From Homarus americanus (Eukaryota > Arthropoda > Malacostraca > Decapoda > Nephropidae), in NCBI RefSeq assembly GCF_018991925.1, contig NW_024744357.1, positions 3,233,706-3,297,705 on the forward strand: DNA of 64,000 nucleotides, in the 5' to 3' direction. Shown here piece after piece: positions 11,955 to 21,373 of this stretch. The notes under the pieces are model-generated. The model made no database searches, had not been told where the DNA came from, and was given only the letters and a program-made list of their open reading frames with translations. The translations under genes and the position numbers were made by a program. Positions within the stretch are counted from its first letter, which is position 1. Each line of letters begins with the position of its first letter.

Positions 11955-12134
11955 TTATTAGCCCAATAAAGCACGCGACTTCTACATACAATCAACACCT
12001 CGTTGAACAGGCTTTGTGTGAAATATAACAAAGTCTAGGACTGTTAGTATCCTGGTGGTCCAGCGGTTAGCGTTCCCCGGTCACAGTCATAGGCTTGTGG
12101 GCCGTGTCTGAATCAAGGGTTGAGGTGTTGATTG
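11955..12134 (+). repeat. tRNA-like repeat, unit 3 (partly inverted)
   Basis: The first 46 bases continue in the same orientation as units 1 and 2. At about 12000 the sequence switches to the inverted orientation and reads the tRNA-like part on the plus strand (12049-12125). Its B-box is degraded to GTCTGAATC-like sequence. It ends in a (TA)n tract at 12135-12160. Confidence 0.65.
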
Positions 12135-12160
12135 TATATATATATATATATATATATATT
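12135..12160. repeat. (TA)n microsatellite
   Basis: About 13 TA units lying between the inverted tRNA-like repeat and the Penelope-like fragment. Confidence 0.95.
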
Positions 12161-12270
12161 GATAAAATCACAGTCTGACCTCCATAATTTCCATTACAAT
12201 TGTTACATGGAATGCAGTAAACACTTCCACTTACATTCAAGGTTGGGCTATTCTTAAATATCATAAGTGC
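12161..12270 (-). pseudogene. Penelope-like element fragment (GIY-YIG zinc-knuckle segment)
   Basis: On the minus strand this reads NSPTLNVSGSVYCIPCNNC followed by NGNYGGQT. It matches the segment NSPSLNVNGSVYCIPCSQC...NYVGQTGKT encoded by the insertion near 60450. That pattern, with two Cys pairs just before the Y-x-G-Q-T block, is the start of a GIY-YIG endonuclease domain as found in Penelope-like retroelements. The reading frame is cut off by the adjacent (TA)n tract. It is only a short remnant. Confidence 0.7.
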
Positions 12271-12889
12271 CTCAACCGAGTGACAAAATAATGACCATAA
12301 AAGTAAAGACTAAACACTTATTTAGTTTAGCAACTACCATGAACAACGTGGTACAGGTTTATCCACCACACGAAACTTCATAAATAAGTAAGTTATTTTC
12401 CATAGAACTCTAAAATATGATTAACAACAATCTCACATATAATACTGCACTTGGTGGTCTAAAAGTCGAGCAAGGTTTACACGTTATACCACTAGAAATA
12501 TACCGGACAATAAGAAAGGAGATACTTAACTTATCACTGCCATCCCCATACTGGCATCACGCGGCTTGGGAGGTAAACAAAGCGAGCAGAAATGACGTTA
12601 CAAACAAAAAACATTCACGGTGCGAATCCACAACCAACCATCGAACTCTCACTCGTAACAATATTGATTGGGATGGTCTTAGTAATATATTTTCCTTTCA
12701 GGTGATGTAACCGTTACAAGATATGTAGGGAATGGGAACTTCAGACACCTTTGCATGCTGTTTCGTATCTGTGAATGCCAAACCCTTCAAAATGAGTCCC
12801 TTCAAACTAGAACACGAGTGGAGACAGAGACGACTGTTAAACTAATTCGATACAATATATCTCTTACATAGGGTACTAAATAACATGAC
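12271..12889. other. Non-coding stretch
   Basis: No gene is recognised. The ORF at 12417-12710 has no domain signature and no homologue elsewhere in the window. Confidence 0.4.
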
Positions 12890-13041
12890 CGTGACTCTGG
12901 GGCCTAACACTACATTGTGTATTAATTAATTTTACCTACTACCTACATAACTTATGGCTAATTCTAGTATCAGTCGCATTGCAATAGGAAGCAACTGTTT
13001 TTTTTAAATCTGATCTTCTAGTTGGTTAGATATGAGAATTG

Positions 13042-13073
13042 TATATTATATTATATTATATTATATTATATAT
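13042..13073. repeat. Short (ATATT)n repeat
   Basis: A pentanucleotide repeat of about five to six units within the duplicated gene 3' region. Confidence 0.85.
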
Positions 13074-13207
13074 CATAATACCACCTGCCTTATGACCAAA
13101 CACTGAAGAATATTTAACAAATAATTTTCATAAAAAATAAAATTTAACAATGATCATATACAGTCGTTCAATAGTTATTCATTAAAGCGTCTTAATTCCA
13201 CACACAA

Positions 13208-13278
13208 GTGTACTTGTAAGTGAGGCCACTAAGGAGTTGCTATGTTATGACGCAAGTCAACACGAACTCTGCAATTAA
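13208..13278 (+). pseudogene. Ghost exon 4 of the 10-Cys secreted protein family
   Basis: It aligns with exon 4 of gene 1 (19343-19447). It begins GTGTACTTGTA, then jumps to AGTGAGGCCACTAAGGAG, and ends with a TAA stop. It is 71 bases against 105 in the intact exon, a 34-base internal deletion that shifts the frame. The deletion removes the LCDGPW block and its cysteine. The splice acceptor AG just upstream has become AA. Flanking sequence on both sides is also homologous to gene 1. This is a dead gene copy predating the present array. Confidence 0.85.
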
Positions 13279-13585
13279 ATCCCAATAGACAGAAGGCCCG
13301 CAAGACTTTAAAAGCAAGAAACATCGAACTAAAATGCTTACAGCAGCAAAATATTTAACATTCAAGAAAATGGTCATCCAAACACCTACTTTCACATATT
13401 AGCTAACCTTGGTCAACGACCCCTAACATCTAACTACTTAAGGGGTGATATACAGTATATACTGACATCAATAAAAACACACTTTCTTTTTTCAAAAGCA
13501 TGGATAAACCTTATTCATATACAACTGTGATCAAGACTTGACTCATTCTCCTGTTCAGCATTAATGGACAAGTGATGTGAATGGA

Positions 13586-14514
13586 TGAGTTGACGGTTCT
13601 GGGTAAACACAAGAAATACACTCTGCCATTCCTGTAGAGTGATACGGTATATATAATTTGTAATAAAAAGTTAAAGTCCTGTTATAATAGTCGAGATAAG
13701 TTTATTTCTCTAGAAACAGGGCCGCCATTTGCAATGACGTCACCAGTTTCCCAGCAGACGACTCACGGATGGAGATACGAGTCAATTGAGAAGTAATGAC
13801 ATGTCTGGACTTTCTTTTGAAAATGCCTGATGCCAGGTAAACATGAAATCATAGTGCTGTTAATGTTTTGATGATTTACTAATAAACCACTGGGATATAT
13901 CATAATTTATATTAATTAATGGGTAAAATTTACTGTAACTACCATAAGTATTTGAATGTTTAGTTTCGAGAAAGGTTATACTGGGTAAATTTTACGTTTT
14001 GGTCATCCCTGTACTTAGACATGATGACTCTGTTTTGTTTCTGATGGTTTGCGATGTGCTATGAACGATTTAGACCTTCATTTTCAATCGGAAATCACTA
14101 GTTTTGATTTACTACCCCCCCCCCTTACCGGGGTATGTTAAGCTAACCTTATAACTTATAATGTAACTTATCATACCTAACCTAACCTAACATATGACAT
14201 GTATTTTCTTATTCGATAGAAAAATGTTTTATGACCGAAATCTCGTAGAGATAATTTGTCTTATTGTTTGAAGTACTTAATCCCATAGTTAGAATCTTAG
14301 GTTCCCCAGATGACCAGCGCCAAAATTTTAAAGAAGTTGTGTTTTACCGACTGTTCCTCCACCCAGGCGAAGGTTAACTCAACAGTTATCAGGTTGGATG
14401 AACATAACTTACAAATTATTTTTGTTATTGCATGTAGTTCTGTGATGGAAAACGCAATTGTCTTTGCTACACCATACTATATCACTGCAAGCATATTCCA
14501 GAACATCTATTAAT
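13586..14514. other. Non-coding stretch
   Basis: No gene is recognised. It includes a run of ten C at about 14115-14124 and three CCTAA units at 14176-14190. The ORF at 14310-14513 is unassigned. Confidence 0.45.
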
Positions 14515-15102
14515 GCTATATTTTCTATACTCCTGAGCAGTTGCTCCAAGTATATAAGGGATTCATTCGTCCTAACTTGGAGTACTGCTCTCATATCTGG
14601 GGTGGCTCTTCTTCTGCCCAACGATTAGATAGGGTGGAATCAAAGGCATTTCGTCTTATTAACTCTCCTCCTTTAGTCGACAATCTCTCTCCCCTTCGCC
14701 GCAATGCAGCTCTCTCTCCTTTACAGGTACCTTAACGGGCAATGTTCAGTGGATTTGGCATTCTGTGTACCGCCGGCAAGGCCTTGGGTCCGTAACACAC
14801 GTCTTGCCCGCGGTGCCCACCATTTCGGTGGATGTCGGTCACACGAGAATAACCCATCACAGTACCTCCTTTTCCTCACACAGCCAAACTGTGGAATGCT
14901 CTGCCTTCTGTGTTTCCATGCTCTTACAATCTGTCTCACTTTAAAAGCTGGTTTTCCGGCATCTTCGAGGTGTAGATTAATACAGTATAACCTTTTATCT
15001 ATATTTTCAATTTCTTTCCTATTTTTTTCGCCCCAGGCTCCGTTGTAGGTCGTTTGACCTGTGCCCGGGTGGCTAATTCCCTGAAAAAAAAAAAAAAAAA
15101 AA
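14515..15102 (+). pseudogene. 5'-truncated LINE (ORF2 C-terminus, 3' UTR, poly-A)
   Basis: The translation from about 14520 reads FYTPEQLLQVYKGFIRPNLE, then YCSHIWGGSS and DRVESKAFRLINSPPLVDNL. This is the conserved region C-terminal to the RT in Jockey/CR1-like LINEs. A deletion or frameshift near 14700-14735 breaks the frame. After the stop the 3' UTR contains TGACCTGTGCCCGGGTGG (15055-15072) and ends in 19 A (15084-15102). The same 3' UTR phrase occurs in every array spacer. It is a dead-on-arrival 5'-truncated insertion. Confidence 0.85.
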
Positions 15103-15280
15103 TACTAAAGATGAGGAATAATTTCAATATTATTTTATCTTGATGCATATTCTGATAATATTTTTCATTTACCGTTTAGAGTGAGAGAATTTGGGAAACT
15201 CTTAGAAGTAAAAAAAAAAATTAAAAATAGTCTATAATTTTCATTCTAGTCTACGCCAAGCAGTTACGTGCATTCTTGTT
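15103..15280. other. Upstream flank of gene 1
   Basis: AT-rich non-coding sequence between the LINE poly-A tail and the promoter region of gene 1. Confidence 0.5.
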
Positions 15281-15444
15281 TCTACACGGAAATTAGGTAC
15301 GTTTTTTTTTTCAAGTCTGAACGGGGAGCTTGAGAGCGTCCACCTGGAGGGGTGACCCTGAACTCTGGTTGGGGTCTCTCCGTAGCCAATATAAAAGAGG
15401 TTTTTGGATGGTGGTCCTCAGTCATACTACTCCTGACAAGCAAG
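15281..15444 (+). promoter_or_regulatory. Gene 1 core promoter and 5' UTR
   Basis: TATAAAA lies at 15390-15396. An arthropod initiator TCAGT lies at 15418-15422, placing the predicted start A at 15420, exactly 30 bases from the first T of the TATA box. The start codon follows 25 bases later. About 110 bases upstream of the TATA box are recognisably shared with genes 2-6, including GAACTCTGGTTGGGGTC against GAACTCTTGCTGGGGTC. The distal-most shared landmark is a T-rich tract at 15303-15311. Confidence 0.82.
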
Positions 15445-15870
15445 ATGAAGTTCCTCGTGATACTCTTCTCCCTGAACGTCCTAACATGGTAACAATTTAT
15501 TACACTACAATAGTTGTGGTTATATACAAGTTTAGATTCATGGTCGATACTCAACTCTATCTCAACATTACCATTAAAAGAGGTTGATATTGACGTTATA
15601 ATGTTAATAGTAAAGCCTTTAATAACGCAAAAATTTTTAATAATTACACTAGTCCATCAGCCACTAAATATTATGAGGGTAAGAACTCTTTATTACATGA
15701 CATTACCAAATTACCGTCAGAGTACAGGAAAGGTTAACAAGAGTTGTATTTACGTAACAAAAGCAAATAGCTGAGTACAATGTCTGAAAGTTGAAGAAAG
15801 GTTCATATTTTCTCTTGATTAATTATTCACTTTTTGTTGTAAGGTTGCATTTATGAAAAAACCCACATTA

Positions 15871-15939
<69 letters not shown>

Positions 15940-18900
15940 CAGGAAGGGAAAGAAGCATTATTCCTGCGTACATCCTGTGTAGATCTACAAATGTGTGGAT
16001 CATATTCATTTCTTACACCGGTAACAGAATAATTCTTGAATCCTACAAAGTTGAATGAAATTTTCTTAAGTATAGGTAAAAGCGTCGACTGGCCTCGTGT
16101 ATCACTTGCTATAATTGTTCCTCTTACTGCGCTTTAAGGGAAAAGTTTACAAGTATAGATAATCATAACTGCTACTCTGTGTGTTGATTATATATCACTG
16201 TAAATAAAATAGAGGTTAAAAATAAGGCTTCAAACTAAGGCCCCCACACTTCCAAGTCGAACAATGGCTAAAAACAACGAAATTCAGTTAAGAACAAATA
16301 ATATTAGAGCAAACTATTGACAACACATTACAGCGTCATTTGTCGGATTTTAATGCATAAACTATATAAATTTAAGACAGAGAGTGGGGAGGCGTGTCTT
16401 GTTGATGCCGATATTTACACTTATTATCTCTCTTCTCACAATTATTAAAAAATCGAATTATTTCTTGTGCTCACATCTAGCTCTCATTAAGTTAGTATCA
16501 ATGAAATGTGGTGTGATAGGTAAATGCCATGAATTTTCTAAACTGACATGAAAACAAACGAAGAAGTACTAAGATTAGCAAAACCTTCTAGTGAAATACT
16601 TTATATGTACAGAGAAATAAAAATGAAATACTGTGGTCCTATAATTGGGGATGACGGGATAATAACAAACATTAATGGGCAAAGTTGAGGATAGTGGAGC
16701 CAGGGAAGGCAGAAAGAGGAATGGATGAATGAAAAAAAAGGGTTTCCCAAAGAGCTAAAAAACCTTAGAGGTTTGGTAAAAACAGCCCGGCAAAGTTTAG
16801 AGTGGAGGACAATTGTTGCCAACTCTCAGATAGGAGTACGGTACTCTCATTTATTGGTTCCCTGCCTCAGTTACACCCAGACATCTGCACGTTGAGATTA
16901 CGGGAAGGCTTTCACTAAACTTTTTTACATTCCGTATAATTTTGGTGTCTTACGGTGTACTATATTTTACATGGACACCAGTCACATACAAGCATAACTA
17001 CATCAGTTACAATGGCATATTGGGCATATTCAATGCATATCTTATTACCATACACACTAATTATTCGGACAGTAGTGTTAACGTAATTGCATAACTTCAA
17101 GAATATTTTGAAACGTATTCTCAAATCCATTTTTTTTACCTATTTTTATATAATTCAATGACATTTTTTGTTGGAAACAAGCAAAGTAAACTTATAGAAC
17201 AACTAACCTGTATTGGGAAGATCAAACTAATTTGTAATCAGCCACTCCTTCTTACAGGGCTCAAGGAGTTCCAGAGTGCGACTGTGGCGCTTTCATTACT
17301 GAGGCTACAGAAGAGGAAGAGGTGTTTCCTATGGAAGCTTTCGAGGTGAAAGACTGTGAAGATCAAAAAGACTGTCATGACAGATGCCGCACAGAGGTGA
17401 GTCTTTTTTTCTATATAATAACATATTTACCAGAGATAAATCAAGTCACCATTTCGTTCATTTTATATGAAGTAATGTGCATAGTAAAAGTCTAATAATA
17501 ACAAATTGTATGAAAATAAACATAACAATCGGAAGACGTGCCAGTGTGCTTAATTTTCATCCATTGTATTTCTTATCGTAAAGTACAATATTTTTTTTTT
17601 TTCACTTGCGTTTACAGTGGGACGAAATAACCAGCGAAGGAGACCTGAATTTCGAGCTTCCCGACGGCAAGACGGTGGGCCAGAGTATGTGTGACGACCT
17701 GGCTGAGGAGGGTAAAGACGTCGTTGGGCCAACTGAAGTAAGTCTCCACTAACACATGATGATATAAAAGTAAAAGATAGAGAAAATGGAGAATAGGCTC
17801 GCATGTATAGGAAAAAAATCCCGGAAGTATTAACGACATAGGAAGAGTGAAGGGCAAACCTTTTTCAGTAAATAAATACCATTATCCAGCACACGCTGCT
17901 GGAGTAATGCTACACAAAGTGTATGGAGGGAAGGTGAAAATTAACCCTAAAAAATATTTTCCTGGCTAACCCCAATAACTACTGTCTTTCCCTTTTTCCC
18001 CATTAAGCTACTGTTACCCAGTGCAATCTTGATATTATTAATGTTTATCTTCATCATGCTATAAAGCTCAAAAATTTTAAATAATGGGCCAAAATCTGTA
18101 ACATAAATAACCAAACAGTTAGTTCCTATTTTTTTGCATCACAACACCATTATTAATATTAAAAAAATAAGGAAAGTTGATGCACCAAGTCAAAGGATAA
18201 ACGAAATCTTCCCTGTGTACATAAGGGTCTTGTTCATATCTATTTACACTTCTTGTTGTGTAGCAACAGTGTCTTTGATTTATACTTATATGACTACGTC
18301 AATGCATGTTTCAGGCACTTGTTATTATTACAACATGTCACAGTCCCACTCTTGTTGTAATTACATCACCACACACAGTTCCTCACTCCTTTGACCCATT
18401 AATCAGGACGCACTCTAAAATAACATTCAAAGTAAACGCACACAAGGAATATGTAGACTACACCTCACTTCTGCTGCGACAAAAGGGAGGGTGTCCTTAC
18501 TCAACACTTCCCACAAATATAGTCAGATTACCAATATACAAACTTCAATTTGAATAACATACAAAATCACGAATGACGTCTCGGTCCTCCAATCCTTGTG
18601 ATGGCACAATCACTTATATCACATTTAACTGCTTTAATTCTAACAAATGCTGCCTTCCTCATTTATAAACTGAGAGGCACGTCTTCACCTTCTGCTTTAC
18701 CCCTATGATTTCCTAGGATCTATTCAATGCAGTACAAAATTTAATTTTAAAGTGCCAAACCCCTGACACAGCCAAACCACAGCAACTCAATGAGACAGTG
18801 TGTCATACTACCCATAAACACCTACATTATCTACAAGTCGGACATAATAATCATTGTGATACATCAACTAGTTCATTTGGAGAACATATATAAAAATCAT

Positions 18901-19447
18901 CAATACTTCTTTACTATATATACAGTACACTGGCAAATTATATAAAATTAATATTAATTGATTTTCCAGTGAGGGAAACAGGCCTGAGGCTGTTACACTA
19001 ACTAGAGAAAATATAACTGTAGAGACCTAACACTACATTATGTGAACATTAATTACTACCTGCCATAACTTATGGCTGATTCTAGTCTCAGTGACGTAGC
19101 AGTACTATGTTCTTATTTTTCTTAATTCTGATCTTTTTGTTGGTCGGATATGAGAATAATATCTCTATTAATTATATGCATAATATACATATATAAACAT
19201 GTCTACACACATCTATCCACCTGCCTTATAACTATATATACACTAAAGAAAATTAAATTAATCTCTTTCATAGAAACTGTATTTTAACACTGATCATATA
19301 GTTAAATAATAATTCATTAAAGCGTCTTAATTCCACACACAGGTGTACTTGTACGTGCGACTCTGTGATGGTCCGTGGGAAGATGACGGTGAGGCCACTA
19401 AGGAGATGCTGTGTTGTGAAGCAGGTCAACACGAGCCCTGCGAGTAA
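15445..19447 (+). CDS. Gene 1: secreted acidic 10-cysteine protein (diverged paralogue)
   Basis: Exons are 15445-15488, 17258-17396, 17618-17737 and 19343-19447. Intron 1 is phase 2; introns 2 and 3 are phase 0; all use GT-AG. The acceptor at 17257 is the only nearby AG that keeps the frame. The product has 135 residues: signal peptide MKFLVILFSLNVLTW with cleavage likely near AQG, then a mature part with ten cysteines at 22, 24, 48, 54, 58, 86, 109, 125, 126 and 134. It differs from gene 2 at 16 positions, four in the signal peptide, and all cysteines are kept. Exon 3 is far less diverged than exons 2 and 4. A polyadenylation signal AATAAA lies at 19801. Intron 1 is 1.77 kb, twice that of the array genes. 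It appears intact. The family is not recognised; a secreted effector, reproductive or ion-binding role are all possible. Confidence 0.88.
15874..15939. repeat. (TA)n microsatellite in gene 1 intron 1
   Basis: About 33 TA units. The array genes have no such tract in intron 1, which accounts for a small part of the intron length difference. Confidence 0.97.
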
Positions 19448-21373
19448 ATACCAATAGACTTTTAAAGCAAGAAACAACGAACTAAAATGATTACTGCAGC
19501 AAACTATTTAACATTCGAGAAAATGGTCATCCACACACCTACTTTCACGTATTTGCTAACCTTAACATTGAACTGAAACAAAATGTGCAGTTATCATTCT
19601 ACTCTGGCCACTACTACACCCTGAAACTTGTTGTTATTGAACTACACAGATTTACCTTCTCTTATTTATTACCAGAGGAAGTTACTCAGAGGTTCTTGCA
19701 TCTAATTACCCAAAAAGGTTTTTACTCGAGCACTTAAGTAGCTTGTTCTAATTACCAATGAAGTAGTCCTGGTCAAGGACCCATAACATGTATTAACATC
19801 AATAAAACCATATGAAAAATCTATTTTTTTTCGAACCTTGGATAAACATTACTTACATACTACTGTGGTCGAAACTTTACTCATTCTCCTGTTCGGCACA
19901 AATGGATGCGATGGCAATTATTGGTTCAAATTTATTGGAGTGTAAATAATGATGCATTAAACAACTCGTTCATCGATTTTCTCTATTCCAAACAATTTTA
20001 ATTATTTTTTAATGCAGATTTACATTAACTATGCATTTTCTTAGTCTTTCATATCATCCACTCGGGACATTCAGAATTATGTGTTACATAATGAAACATT
20101 TACTGAATTGTTACACTTGGAAATTTGATGCTGACCTGACAAGCCATATTCAGTCTCACATGTTAGTGAGATGGGCAGTACAGTTTGGAATTACCTGCTT
20201 TAATATCGATCATTGTTGCATGGATTAGTGAATCTAAAATCGTAGAATTATAAATGGTAGTTTTTGAGTAACAGTTTCGTAACAGCGCCAGGCTACTCAC
20301 TGCCATGGGTGAGGGACGGCGAACTTATATTGCAGCACGCCACAAGTGTTTCGTGAAAAAAGTTAAGTGAGTTGTCTTTTTGGCGTAAGCCTAACTGTTG
20401 ATAGTGGGTAATGAAATGAACTTTTTCCCCATATTTGTGCACCCTTTAGAAGGGTGGCCGTCTCACGAGGTAAGGTAAGTAATTGTATATATTTAAGCAG
20501 AAACATGAAATTTCTATTATATACTGGCCTTTTATTTGTGTATATAGAAAATTTCATTGGCCCTTGAAGGCATCCATGATGTAAATTGTTTGCTGCGATT
20601 TTTCCATTTAACTAATAAAGTTGGTCATCGGTATTAACAAACAGTAGGATTCATCATCTTCCAGTTGTCAAGATATTATACTGAATGTCTGATGATAGAA
20701 GATATCAGCTCAGGAATACAGTTAATGACATGTAAGTAAATCTACATCATTATGAGTTTTTGTACCTTCAATAGAGATGTTGTCATGTATAGTCGGAACC
20801 ATAATCTCTAGCCCACCTGGGTCGGTGCCGGAGGTTAGAACAGCGTCCTTTCTGGACGGGGGCCACTCTAACTATCACGAGGCAACACACGCACGGACAC
20901 ACACAGTCATAGTACGGCTGTATAGATAACATTATGTATAAGTATTGTATATGGCATTTTATACTCTGCATTATCTTCATTATATATGAACACTAAGAAA
21001 AATTATCATAGGGTGTAGTTACGAAATTATGAATGGAAATAAACACTTTCAAACCACCCAGTGAATCCACACAACGTTTACAACTTTTACGATGCTTCCA
21101 CCATACCCCATCTATATCTTTTATTTTCCCATCATTCGCATAATTACATGAAAAATTGTGTTTAATTTAACTACGTATTTCAAAAATCTTAAATTACATG
21201 TGGATCAGTCACTCCTCATTTGACACACTTACAGTGTAATACTTTGACCATCCCACCTGGGCACATGGAGGCCCAGGGTAACTCTCACGGGGCAACATAC
21301 GCACGAGCATACAAGTTAAGATATGAACCCTTCCAGGCTTCACTATCATTATCATGTTATGTTCATTGTGCTC
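19448..21373. other. Gene 1 3' UTR and following non-coding stretch
   Basis: The gene 1 3' UTR probably ends after the signal AATAAA at 19801-19806. Beyond it no gene is recognised. Two similar segments at about 20813-20897 and 21251-21307 share CCCACCTGGG and a CACGAGGCAACACACGCACG-like phrase, so they are copies of an unidentified dispersed repeat. A related short phrase, GTGGCCGTCTCACGAGG, is at about 20454. Confidence 0.5.

Larger units (their letters stand above)
12890..13585 (+). repeat. Segmental duplicate of the gene 1 3' region
   Basis: This stretch is recognisably similar to 19012-19915. Shared landmarks include CCTAACACTACATT near 12902, ACTTATGGCTAATTCTAGT near 12951, the exon 4 remnant, and TGACTCATTCTCCTGTTC near 13540. 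It is therefore the remains of the 3' part of another gene copy. No trace of exons 1-3 was found upstream. Confidence 0.75.
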
